Assembly (NCBI GenBank): GCA_018897475.1
Contig: JAHIKS010000081.1
Coordinates: forward strand, 1 to 8,732
DNA: 8,732 bases
Reading direction: 5' to 3'
Source: Candidatus Altarchaeota archaeon
GTDB lineage: Archaea; Altiarchaeota; Altiarchaeia; IMC4; QMZM01
Shown: in pieces, positions 1-6,014 of the stretch
Layout of the letters: each line of letters opens with the position of its first letter
Numbering within the stretch: position 1 is the first letter of the stretch
Made by a program: the position numbers and the translations under genes
Notes under the pieces: model-generated
The model's database searches: none
What the model saw: the letters and a program-made list of their open reading frames with translations, nothing else
What the model was told of the DNA's origin: nothing

Positions 1-99
1 ATAAGTAAAGACGAGATAAGACTCGTAACAGGAATGAGCGCTCATTTAATAGACGAATACATAAAAATTATGGAGGAAGATAAGGATGCGGCTTCATAA
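1..99 (+). CDS. 3' end of an unidentified gene (partial)
   Basis: Frame 1 is open from the first base and stops at TAA (97-99), giving 32 residues that include EIRLVTGMSAHLIDEYIKIM and end in KDAAS. The stretch is predicted helical and reads like the second half of a helix-turn-helix followed by a charged tail. It resembles the C-terminal end of DUF1670-type archaeal regulators, but 32 residues are too few to assign a family. The start and most of the gene lie outside the window. It converges with the pilin gene at 193-660, with a 93-bp gap. The reading frame is plausible as coding because of its amphipathic pattern and the stop before a clearly non-coding stretch; the identity is unknown. 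Confidence 0.45.
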   Translation: MSKDEIRLVTGMSAHLIDEYIKIMEEDKDAAS

Positions 100-167
100 C
101 AGTCTAGTTAAGAGTAGTGGCCAAATGGCACAACTTGAAGGTCGCAGTATCCTTGCGAATATGTAAT

Positions 168-187
168 AAAGAAAAAAGAAAAAAGAA
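168..187 (-). terminator. T-rich terminator after the last pilin gene
   Basis: On the minus strand the bases just after the pilin stop codon (193-195) read as two runs of six T separated by single C residues (172-177 and 179-184), plus a third short run. Poly-T tracts without a required stem are the usual intrinsic termination signal in archaea. The rest of the gap between the partial gene and this tract (100-167) contains only a weak 5-bp stem (TCGCA 142-146 with TGCGA 154-158), to which I assign no role. Confidence 0.6.
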
Positions 188-192
188 GGGAT

Positions 193-660
193 TTAGGCTG
201 CTTCTGCAACGCCCCTTATTGTTCCTGTTTCGGTATGGGTTATATCAGAGCCGGCAACAGTTACGCCGTAGACAATGGTCATCGTAGTACTGAATGACTG
301 GCCTGAAGTCTTGGTTCCACAAGTCAACGTTATTTCTTCTACTGCACCAGCACCCATATCTCCTGGAGCCGCAGTAGCAACACCACAGTCACCACCAGTA
401 TTGGTAATTGTTGTACCATTTACGCCTTGTCCCACACCATTCATTAGAGAAAAGCTAAGCGTTGTGGCAGTATACTTGATACTCGGCTCCATTGGCTTAA
501 TCTTTCCAAATCCGCTTGCTGTGTTCACAGCTCCTGGGCCGCCTCCGAAGATACCCAGCTGCCATAGGACGACTCCGACAATCATAACTACTAAGATTGC
601 CCATCCATAGGTCATCAGGTACTCCATAGCGCCCTGTCCTTTTTTATCCATTCTTTTCAT
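193..660 (-). CDS. Class III signal peptide prepilin (pilin 4, possible major pilin)
   Basis: Predicted type IV pilin-like subunit, about 155 residues. The start chosen is the ATG at 658-660 and not the GTG at 667-669, because a strong Shine-Dalgarno sequence (GAGGTGAT at 672-665) sits just upstream and overlaps the GTG. The N-terminus is MKRMDKKG followed by QGAMEYLMTYGWAILVV. Prepilin peptidase should cut after G8, leaving Gln1 and a conserved Glu at mature position 5, then about 22 hydrophobic residues that form the polymerising helix. The roughly 120-residue outer domain is Gly/Thr-rich and beta-like. It carries one GGDC and one LTCG cysteine, a plausible disulfide, one NGT glycosylation sequon, and ends in the shared tail motif TETGTIRG. 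It is separated from pilin 3 by 78 bp, has its own TATA box, and is followed by a T-rich terminator. Strong independent expression signals suggest it is the most abundant pilin; that is inference. Confidence 0.88.
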   Translation of the reverse strand: MKRMDKKGQGAMEYLMTYGWAILVVMIVGVVLWQLGIFGGGPGAVNTASGFGKIKPMEPSIKYTATTLSFSLMNGVGQGVNGTTITNTGGDCGVATAAPGDMGAGAVEEITLTCGTKTSGQSFSTTMTIVYGVTVAGSDITHTETGTIRGVAEAA

Positions 661-664
661 GTAT

Positions 665-672
665 ATCACCTC
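665..672 (-). promoter_or_regulatory. Strong ribosome binding site deciding the pilin 4 start
   Basis: The minus strand reads GAGGTGAT, complementary to the 3' end of archaeal 16S rRNA, followed by ATAC and then the ATG at 660. The spacing supports the ATG over the upstream GTG, which lies inside this site. The other three pilin genes lack an equally good site. Confidence 0.7.
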
Positions 673-710
673 ATTTGTTTAATTAGGGTATTATAGTGAT
701 GGTTGAGAGA

Positions 711-724
711 GGTATAAATACTTT
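711..724 (-). promoter_or_regulatory. Archaeal promoter (TATA box) for pilin 4
   Basis: The minus strand reads AAAGTATTTATACC, a good archaeal TATA element with a purine-rich stretch upstream that could act as BRE. Its centre near 716 predicts a start near 690, giving a leader of about 30 nt that includes the ribosome binding site. It lies in the 78-bp gap between pilins 3 and 4 and so gives pilin 4 transcription independent of the pilin 1-3 unit. Confidence 0.65.
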
Positions 725-738
725 GCTGTTACTGGGTT

Positions 739-1290
739 TTAGGTCTCCGCCTCTACAAACCCCTGGATGACGCCCGTTTCGGTACGGGTTACCTTCCTCT
801 CGCCAATCCTCTGCCAGTATGTTATGCTGACATTGACCCAGAAGAAATCATCCGAAAGAAGAGACATGCAAGATGAGCAGCATGAATGAGAAATCGAAGA
901 CTTTTCACTGGGGGCAAGAATATATTTGGACAGGTTGGTGTCCTCACACGTTGCTGGGGAGGTCATACTCTCTCTGCAATCGCCACCCAGCGTAATGGAT
1001 TCTATATGTATGTAATTGCTTTCCGTATTGATAATCGTAAAGTTTAGGTGGTTTTCTATCATCTCGATAGGATTTGTAGTTTCAAGGAGAGCGCATGTAG
1101 TAGGGTCTGGTGTGGCATACTTTATGGTCAGTTCTAAAACCTGTATCTTATTGAATCCGATCGCTCTGTTAACATCGGCATGGGAACCAAAGATACCCAT
1201 CTGCCATAAGACAACCCCTACAACCAGAACAACGAGGATTGCCCATCCGTAGGTGTTCAGGTATTCCAGTGCAGCTTGACCCCCCCTCAT
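739..1290 (-). CDS. Class III signal peptide prepilin, Cys-rich (pilin 3)
   Basis: 183 residues. The pre-peptide is extremely short, MRGG, followed by QAALEYLNTYGWAILVV. This fits the archaeal prepilin motif G|Qxxx(E), with the cut after G4 and Glu at mature position 5. A hydrophobic helix of about 22 residues precedes VLWQMGIFG. The soluble domain carries six cysteines, including GGDC and a CCSSC cluster, more than expected for a typical archaeal pilin, and NFT, NLS and NVS sequons for possible N-glycosylation. It ends in TETGVIQG plus six residues, matching the tails of its paralogues. The ATG (1288-1290) overlaps the pilin 2 stop by four bases (ATGA), so the pair is probably translationally coupled. 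It is likely a minor or specialised pilin; the ligand or function is unknown. Confidence 0.85.
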   Translation of the reverse strand: MRGGQAALEYLNTYGWAILVVLVVGVVLWQMGIFGSHADVNRAIGFNKIQVLELTIKYATPDPTTCALLETTNPIEMIENHLNFTIINTESNYIHIESITLGGDCRESMTSPATCEDTNLSKYILAPSEKSSISHSCCSSCMSLLSDDFFWVNVSITYWQRIGERKVTRTETGVIQGFVEAET

Positions 1291-1856
1291 TCTACAGTAC
1301 CCCTAAGTGTGCCTTCATCTTGGTGAGTAACGTAATCCTTACCGACCCGCTCCTGATATTCGAAAAGGAGATGGACCACAAATTGTTCCCCGCTATCCAG
1401 AGAATTGCAAAAAATGGAAACTGGATTGATTGTGTCTCCTGGATTCAGGTAAGTATACCTCTCACAGAAACAGTCACTACCTCCTGCATCCCAATAACAG
1501 AAGATCTTTTCGTTACAGTCTTCTTCTGTCGTTAGTTCCGTATTTGTGTAAGAGGTACCAATCCATACTCTTTGACAATCGCCAGATGTTGCCGCGCTCC
1601 TCACCTCCCTCATCCTTATACCTGCACCGTTAACCGCTGTAAAGTCGAGAGCATCAGTCGTTCCGGCCCTATAGATGATGCTCGGTTCCAAGACCTTTAT
1701 CTTTGAGAATCCCGTTGCAGTATTCACTCCCGAATGAGGACCAAAAACGCCAAGCTGCCAGAGGACAACGCCCACGATAAGAACAACAAGAATTGCCCAA
1801 GCGTAGGTCTGTATATATTCGAGAGCACCCTGCCCTCTTCCACACGGGAATTTCAT
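1287..1856 (-). CDS. Class III signal peptide prepilin, Cys-rich (pilin 2)
   Basis: 189 residues, the largest of the four pilins. The N-terminus is MKFPCGRG, then QGALEYIQTYAWAILVV, with the predicted cut after G8. The hydrophobic helix ends VVLWQLGVFG. The mature outer domain has six cysteines (SGDC, EEDC, IFC, the SDCFC pair and SIFC), is rich in aromatic and acidic residues, and ends in DEGTLRG, equivalent to the tail motif of the other pilins. No N-x-S/T sequon is present, unlike its paralogues. The gene starts five bases after the pilin 1 stop, with AGAGGAA abutting the ATG, and overlaps pilin 3 by ATGA, so it is the middle gene of a three-gene unit. Fifteen codons of the hydrophobic helix (1755-1799) are identical in nucleotide sequence to those of pilin 1. 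Confidence 0.85.
   Translation of the reverse strand: MKFPCGRGQGALEYIQTYAWAILVVLIVGVVLWQLGVFGPHSGVNTATGFSKIKVLEPSIIYRAGTTDALDFTAVNGAGIRMREVRSAATSGDCQRVWIGTSYTNTELTTEEDCNEKIFCYWDAGGSDCFCERYTYLNPGDTINPVSIFCNSLDSGEQFVVHLLFEYQERVGKDYVTHQDEGTLRGTVE
1755..1799 (-). repeat. 45-bp direct repeat, pilin 2 copy
   Basis: This 45-bp stretch is identical base for base to 2231-2275 in pilin 1, including third codon positions. It encodes WAILVVLIVGVVLWQ, the core of the polymerising helix. Pilins 3 and 4 encode nearly the same peptide here with many synonymous differences. Confidence 0.85.
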
Positions 1857-1861
1857 TTCCT

Positions 1862-2332
1862 CTATTCCACAGCACCTATGATACGACCCGTGTCGTTGCG
1901 GTAGATTATGTCGGAAGCTATCTTTATCCGGTAATAGATGGATATGGGTACATCAAAGGCCTCGCTGGCGTCTAAATCCATGCAGCCCGTGCATGTCACC
2001 GTGGCGGTCTGGCCACCGTCCAGCCCCAAATTTGAGATAGTCATGGTGGAAGCGCAGTCCCCTCCAGAAGTATTCCCCAGAATCCGTATGTGCATGCTCT
2101 CGCCGTTTATTATGTCAAAGGTGAGTTGGTCCGGATCTGTCGAATCGTATTTTATGCTCGGCTCAAGAACCTTAATCTTGCTAAACCCCGTTGCCACGTT
2201 CACACCGCTGTGCTGACCGAATATACCGAACTGCCAGAGGACAACGCCCACGATAAGAACAACAAGAATTGCCCAGCCGTAGGTCTGCATGTATTCAAGA
2301 GCGCCCTGTCCTTTTTTGCTCAACAATTTCAT
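1862..2332 (-). CDS. Class III signal peptide prepilin (pilin 1)
   Basis: 156 residues. It starts MKLLSKKG then QGALEYMQTYGWAILVV, with the predicted prepilin peptidase cut after G8 and Glu at mature position 5. After VVLWQFGIFG comes a section, GVNVATGFSKIKVLEPSIKY, shared nearly word for word with pilin 2 and recognisably with pilins 3 and 4. The outer domain has three cysteines (GGDC and VTCTGC) and two N-glycosylation sequons (NTS, NDT), and ends NDTGRIIGAVE. It is the first gene of the minus-strand trio. No clear Shine-Dalgarno precedes the ATG, and the TATA box predicts a leader of only about 7 nt, so translation is probably leaderless or nearly so. Mature pilins would be inserted in the cytoplasmic membrane and polymerised by a TadC-type platform and an ATPase. 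Confidence 0.87.
   Translation of the reverse strand: MKLLSKKGQGALEYMQTYGWAILVVLIVGVVLWQFGIFGQHSGVNVATGFSKIKVLEPSIKYDSTDPDQLTFDIINGESMHIRILGNTSGGDCASTMTISNLGLDGGQTATVTCTGCMDLDASEAFDVPISIYYRIKIASDIIYRNDTGRIIGAVE
2231..2275 (-). repeat. 45-bp direct repeat, pilin 1 copy
   Basis: Identical to 1755-1799 in pilin 2. Perfect identity at wobble positions next to strongly diverged outer domains points to recent duplication or gene conversion limited to the helix-coding segment. Confidence 0.85.
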
Positions 2333-2358
2333 CTTGCATCATATCTAATTTTCCCTTG

Positions 2359-2371
2359 TTTAAATAAATAC
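2359..2371 (-). promoter_or_regulatory. Promoter (TATA box) for the pilin 1-2-3 unit
   Basis: The minus strand reads GTATTTATTTAAA in the 49-bp gap after the lipid gene. The centre near 2365 predicts a start near 2339, about 7 nt before the pilin 1 ATG. No terminator is visible between the lipid gene and this promoter, so read-through from upstream is also possible. Confidence 0.55.
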
Positions 2372-2381
2372 CTTTCCTTTT

Positions 2382-3074
2382 CTAGCGCCTGACGGCATCT
2401 ATTGTTTCCTTTAGCTTTTCCACGCCCTGTTCGTATAGGACGTTCCCGACTATTATCGTGTCTGCATGGGCTGACATCTCCCCGGCCTTTTCCCCGTCGG
2501 TTATTCCACCACCATAAAAGAGTGTTGAGTTCTCCAGGTTTTCCTTTACTGCCTTCACCACTTCGGGATTTCCATAGGTGCCGCTGTATTCTATGTAAAA
2601 GATAGGGAAATTGAAGTATCTGTCGGCCAGCTTTGCATAGGCTATGATTTCGTCCATGGTCAGGTCGGTCTTTGATTTTGTTACCATGCCAACGGCGGAA
2701 TCGGGGTTCAGGACTATATAGGCCTCGGGAACGACCTTTTCCCATTCGATGGCGGAATTCTTTATCCACTGGATATGCTTGCCGGTAACCCAGGCTATGT
2801 CCTGGGCGTTTATGACAGAGGGAACGAAAACGTGGTCAATTCCCTCATAGATTACGTGCTCCGATCCGGAGGGCTCGAGGACCTTTGGGATTTCGTAGTC
2901 TTTCAGTACGGAAACCAGGCGGTTTACCTTCTCGAGAGTGACGTTCTGGGTCCCGGAAATCATTATTGCATCGGTCCCGCTGTCTGCCACTGCCCGTACA
3001 TCCTCGTCGGACAGTGGTTTGTCCGGATCCAGCTTCGTTATGTGCCTCCAGTTGCTCCATGGATTCTCCTTCAT
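2382..3074 (-). CDS. Geranylgeranylglyceryl phosphate synthase (group I GGGPS/PcrB family)
   Basis: 230 residues, the usual length. It forms the first ether bond of archaeal lipids, joining geranylgeranyl diphosphate to sn-glycerol-1-phosphate (EC 2.5.1.41). The fold is a TIM barrel. Group I signatures are all present: WRHITKLD at residues 9-16, MISGTQNVT (38-46), LEPS (66-69), VINAQD (87-92), YIVLNPDSAV (119-128), the prenyl/phosphate-site EYSGTYGN (162-169), FYGGGI (186-191) and IIVGN (207-211). The EYSGTYG form distinguishes group I, as in Archaeoglobus and haloarchaea, from group II enzymes with the AGSGA form. The ATG at 3072-3074 is only 34 bp from the divergent NERD gene and has a TATA-like element placed for leaderless transcription. 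Its substrate G1P would come from the dehydrogenase at 7757 onward. The PcrB relatives of bacteria prefer longer prenyl chains, so chain length is inferred from the archaeal context. Confidence 0.95.
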   Translation of the reverse strand: MKENPWSNWRHITKLDPDKPLSDEDVRAVADSGTDAIMISGTQNVTLEKVNRLVSVLKDYEIPKVLEPSGSEHVIYEGIDHVFVPSVINAQDIAWVTGKHIQWIKNSAIEWEKVVPEAYIVLNPDSAVGMVTKSKTDLTMDEIIAYAKLADRYFNFPIFYIEYSGTYGNPEVVKAVKENLENSTLFYGGGITDGEKAGEMSAHADTIIVGNVLYEQGVEKLKETIDAVRR

Positions 3075-3081
3075 TGTGTTT

Positions 3082-3092
3082 TCTATAATATA
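3082..3092 (+). promoter_or_regulatory. TATA-like element for the NERD gene
   Basis: The sequence TCTATAATATA lies about 24-26 bp before the ATG at 3109, as expected for a leaderless message; no ribosome binding site is visible. It sits only 8-18 bp from the start codon of the divergent lipid gene. Confidence 0.4.
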
Positions 3093-3098
3093 ACCAAT

Positions 3099-3108
3099 AG
3101 ATATAATT
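3099..3108 (-). promoter_or_regulatory. TATA-like element for the GGGPS gene
   Basis: The minus strand reads AATTATATCT, centred near 3104, which predicts a start near 3078, about 4 nt before the ATG at 3074. It directly abuts the start codon of the divergent NERD gene, so each promoter would occupy the other gene's initiation site. Confidence 0.4.
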
Positions 3109-3840
3109 ATGCAGATTCTTAAAAAAGGGATAGATCTCTACCTGTGGAGGAACATCCAGCTAACGAGGAGTAGGCTTCTGCTTTTCTCAGCACTGTTTGT
3201 TTTTGCCACGGCGCTCTTTATCATGAACCAGTACCCCTATTCATCGGTCGGCATAATTCTGATTCCGCTCGCTTATATATTCGGCATTTATACCTACAGC
3301 AGGTATATGACCTGGGGCAGCGGCGCCAAGGGGGAGGATGTAGTAGGCAGGGAGCTGGAAAGGCTTAGCGATTATTATTGCCTCATAAACGGTGTCGTTA
3401 TCCCGCCGAACAGGGGCGATACGGACCACATCGTTCTTGGCCCCAACGGCATCTTCGTCATTGAATCCAAGAACTACGGCGGGGAGATAAAATGCGAGGG
3501 GGACTCATGGAGCAGGCAGAAGGTGAGTAAACGTGGGAAGCCGTATAAGCTCTGGATAGGAAGCCCCAGCAACCAGGTGAAGAGAAATGCAAAGGTTCTG
3601 AAGGATTTCATCCTTGAGCGCAAGAAGGATATTTTCAAGGGAAGGGACCCGCACATCTGGGTCAATGTAATTGTCGTATTCACGAACGAGAATGCCGACC
3701 TGATTGTCAAGAAACCCACCGTAAACGTGCTCAGGGTCGAGGAGCTTTCCGACTTCATATCCCAGGTGGAGTCAGAAATCCGTTTTTCTGATGAGGAGAT
3801 TAGGATGATGGGGGATGTAATCCTTAGGCATGCAAAATAG
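3109..3840 (+). CDS. Membrane-anchored NERD-domain protein (predicted nuclease)
   Basis: 243 residues. Two hydrophobic segments near residues 22-38 and 46-61 suggest an N-terminal membrane hairpin. A nuclease-related domain (NERD) follows from about residue 72. The characteristic pieces appear in order: GAKGEDVV (72-79), GDTDHIVL (103-110), GPNGIFVIESKNYGGEI (111-127) and the downstream SNQVKRN (154-160). The D106, E119 and K121 arrangement resembles the D...ExK active site of restriction endonuclease-like folds, so nuclease activity is plausible but inferred. NERD proteins are widespread and mostly uncharacterised; some carry a membrane anchor. The ATG at 3109 is chosen because the whole N-terminal hairpin follows it and a TATA element fits leaderless transcription. 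The gene diverges from GGGPS and converges on the TadC pair with a 13-bp gap. No defence partner such as a helicase or methyltransferase is adjacent. Confidence 0.85.
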   Translation: MQILKKGIDLYLWRNIQLTRSRLLLFSALFVFATALFIMNQYPYSSVGIILIPLAYIFGIYTYSRYMTWGSGAKGEDVVGRELERLSDYYCLINGVVIPPNRGDTDHIVLGPNGIFVIESKNYGGEIKCEGDSWSRQKVSKRGKPYKLWIGSPSNQVKRNAKVLKDFILERKKDIFKGRDPHIWVNVIVVFTNENADLIVKKPTVNVLRVEELSDFISQVESEIRFSDEEIRMMGDVILRHAK

Positions 3841-3853
3841 GCAGTTCATCTTA

Positions 3854-5044
3854 TCAAATGGCTATCATTCCCTGGAAGAACGAACCAAGGCCGTAGTTCA
3901 GGCCCACGAAGATTCCCACCGCAAGTGCTATTATGATGGGAACGGATGATAAACCAGCGCTTATCTTTCCTGTCCTGATTAGACCTACAAGCAGCGATGC
4001 AAAGAAGGCAGAAATTGTCAGAGTTAGTACGGCGTACATGAAATAGAATTCGGGGGTGATTGAAAGTCCCGACATTGACATTAAGCCGGACTGCGCCTGC
4101 TGCGACAGGACGTTGGTGTCTATCCTGCCATAAATCTTTGAGAATATGGTTATGAACTGTATCGACGAGGCAAACAAGAGGGGGGCGCCGACCAGAATTG
4201 CAAAGATTATGAACATTGCCTGTGCCGCCGTTTCAGCGCGCATTCTGTTCATCAGGTTTTGCTCCGTCCTTATGTCCATTGCAATCTCCTGCAGAACCGT
4301 CGGGAGCTCGCCTCCGGACTTCATTCCCTGAATCATCAGCTTCACGGCCCTGTCCAGCTTCGTGGACTTTACCCGGAAAATCATGTCCAGTAGCGCTTCC
4401 TCAAACGAAACCCCTGCTAGAGTGTCCCTTGCAACCTTCTGAATCTCAAGAGCTAGGGGTCCGAACTCAGGCCTTGCAGCAGTCCATAGGGCATTGTATG
4501 GCGTCATGCCGGCAATCATGTTCTGGCTTATCATGGACAAGACGTCCGGCAGTACGTTCTCTATGCTCTCCGTCCTCCTCTCTATCAGCAGCGTTAGGAG
4601 GACGTACATCGTAGTCCATACTACAAAGAACGAGACGACAATTGTGGCTATGATAATGAGCAGTGACGCGCCCAGTGTAATCGCTACTGCTGCAGTTAGT
4701 ACTGGCAGAATCATAGAATACATCAGTGTAGTGCCCAGCGTTTCCTCGGGATTCCTGGGGACACCCGCATATATTATGTTCTGCTCCAGCTTCCCCCTGA
4801 CATCGGTAGGGAAATAAGAGCCAAGTCTTTCGTGAAGGGAGGTGACAAAATTGGTGAAGAATCTGGCAATCGGCCTTAGCATACTGACTAGGAGAGTAAC
4901 AATCCTTATGGCAATATTCCCGATGGCTATGAATATGTGGGAGATAACCTTTATCAGATTGCCTATGATTATGTCGAGTATCAAATGCGCTACTATTCCC
5001 CCGAGACCCTTCGGCCTCGGTTTTTCTTCGGGTGGTTCTGCCAT
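3854..5044 (-). CDS. TadC/T2SSF-family membrane protein, pilus assembly platform (second of pair)
   Basis: 396 residues. The first 15 residues are Pro/Glu/Lys-rich and cytoplasmic. An amphipathic-to-hydrophobic stretch follows at 16-60, and then a soluble section with LEQNIIYAGVPRNPEE (86-101). Membrane segments lie near 107-153. A cytoplasmic T2SSF domain at about 160-270 contains LPDVLSMISQNMIAGMTPYNAL (165-186), the FEEALLD turn and KSGGELPTVLQEIA (242-255). Further membrane segments lie near 275-300, 333-356 and 367-392. This is the FlaJ/TadC type of polytopic protein that couples a secretion ATPase to pilin polymerisation. It follows its partner after a single base (stop at 5046, ATG at 5044), so the two are co-transcribed and probably form a heteromeric platform. 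Archaeal pilus loci often carry two such genes, for example EpdJ and EpdK in Methanococcus. No ATPase is present here. Confidence 0.85.
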   Translation of the reverse strand: MAEPPEEKPRPKGLGGIVAHLILDIIIGNLIKVISHIFIAIGNIAIRIVTLLVSMLRPIARFFTNFVTSLHERLGSYFPTDVRGKLEQNIIYAGVPRNPEETLGTTLMYSMILPVLTAAVAITLGASLLIIIATIVVSFFVVWTTMYVLLTLLIERRTESIENVLPDVLSMISQNMIAGMTPYNALWTAARPEFGPLALEIQKVARDTLAGVSFEEALLDMIFRVKSTKLDRAVKLMIQGMKSGGELPTVLQEIAMDIRTEQNLMNRMRAETAAQAMFIIFAILVGAPLLFASSIQFITIFSKIYGRIDTNVLSQQAQSGLMSMSGLSITPEFYFMYAVLTLTISAFFASLLVGLIRTGKISAGLSSVPIIIALAVGIFVGLNYGLGSFFQGMIAI

Positions 5045-5045
5045 T

Positions 5046-5915
5046 TTAGCCTACGTCTGGCCTCTTGTTCCGTATGATTGATATCAATACTATCTGGAAG
5101 AGGATTAGTCCAAAGAGGATTATCCAGAACAGCCGCTCATTAATCTGGGTGCCTCCAACAAAGCTGGACAGAATAACCAAGAGGGTTACTCCCATCGATG
5201 GAGCAACAACGACGGCCATCATGTATATGAGCCCCCACAGGTTAAGCTCCTGACCGTACATCTTTATCTTGTTCTCCTTCTCCAGCCTAAGGTCGCTGGA
5301 TATCGCCCTCAATGCAATAGTGACATCGGACCCTGTCTTTACGGCGTTCACTATCTGCCAGAAAACCCTTCTCATGTATTCCGACGGAGACAGCATACCG
5401 TAATTATCAAGCGCGGACGTCATCGATTCTCCAGACTGGACCTCCTGGACTATCTCGTTCATTATCACAGAGCATTCGCCATAGCCGCCCTTGGATATGT
5501 TCGCCATTGCATCGAAGATAGGAATCCCTGCCGTTAGCTGAATCTGCATGTCCTTCAGCATATACTCCAGGTTCTTATCAATCAGTTTGCCCCTGCTTAG
5601 AATCTTGAATCTCGGAACGAACATAAGATAGGAGAATGTAAGGCCGGCAGCAATGAGCGATATGCCGAGGGCGCCATATGAGCCAGCTATCCCCTGGGAT
5701 ATGACGAGTGACGTGCTTGTGAAGAACATGGAGATGAAGAAGATGGCGAGCGTCGAGAATATCACAATGGAAAGGAACTGCCCGACATCGATTGTGTAGC
5801 CGGCCTTCTTGAGGTCCCATTCAAGCTGGGGGAACATTATGGAGAGCTGGGCAGCGGCGGGTTTGAGGGGCTCTGCAGATTTCAGGAGCTGGCTGGATTC
5901 GAAGAGTGAAGGCAT
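5046..5915 (-). CDS. TadC/T2SSF-family membrane protein, pilus assembly platform (first of pair)
   Basis: 289 residues from the ATG at 5913-5915. An in-frame TTG at 5949-5951 would add 12 residues, but the TATA box at about 5971-5982 predicts a start near 5950, so the ATG is preferred. Numbered from the ATG, an amphipathic cytoplasmic start contains MFPQLEWDLKKAGYTI (27-42). Two membrane segments follow near 47-65 and 78-102. A T2SSF domain lies near 110-220, with LIDKNLEYMLKDMQIQLTAG (111-130), SGESMTSALDNYG (161-173) and an RLEKENK helix. Two C-terminal membrane segments lie near 230-252 and 262-282. It is the smaller partner of the gene at 3854-5044 and most likely assembles the class III prepilins encoded at 193-2332 or similar ones. 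Known relatives act with a VirB11/TadA-type ATPase, which is absent from this window. Confidence 0.83.
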   Translation of the reverse strand: MPSLFESSQLLKSAEPLKPAAAQLSIMFPQLEWDLKKAGYTIDVGQFLSIVIFSTLAIFFISMFFTSTSLVISQGIAGSYGALGISLIAAGLTFSYLMFVPRFKILSRGKLIDKNLEYMLKDMQIQLTAGIPIFDAMANISKGGYGECSVIMNEIVQEVQSGESMTSALDNYGMLSPSEYMRRVFWQIVNAVKTGSDVTIALRAISSDLRLEKENKIKMYGQELNLWGLIYMMAVVVAPSMGVTLLVILSSFVGGTQINERLFWIILFGLILFQIVLISIIRNKRPDVG

Positions 5916-5927
5916 CTTTCGGGTTGC

Positions 5928-5942
5928 GGCAATTTCCTTGCC
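5928..5942 (-). other. Small stem-loop in the TadC leader
   Basis: GGCAA (5928-5932) pairs with TTGCC (5938-5942) around five bases, inside the predicted untranslated leader between the start near 5950 and the ATG at 5915. It could affect initiation, but a 5-bp stem can occur by chance. Confidence 0.25.
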
Positions 5943-5970
5943 TGGTAACAATAAGAAATTTCACGCGGAA

Positions 5971-5982
5971 GTATAAATATTT
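5971..5982 (-). promoter_or_regulatory. Promoter (TATA box) for the TadC pair
   Basis: The minus strand reads AAATATTTATAC, a clear archaeal TATA element 32 bp beyond the end of tRNA-Cys. It predicts a start near 5950 and a leader of about 35 nt to the ATG at 5915. Confidence 0.6.
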
Positions 5983-6014
5983 GCAGGAACCGGGTTTTTG
6001 AGGGAATTAAGGGA

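Noticed and set aside
275..610. Plus-strand open frame opposite pilin 4
   Set aside because: Shadow of the minus-strand pilin gene; similar antisense frames occur opposite the other pilins because they share the helix-coding segment.
661..669. GTG start extending pilin 4 by three residues
   Set aside because: The GTG is inside the Shine-Dalgarno sequence that serves the ATG at 660.
5916..5951. TTG start extending the first TadC protein by 12 residues
   Set aside because: The TATA box predicts a transcript start near 5950, which leaves no room for a TTG at 5951, and an ATG follows at 5915.
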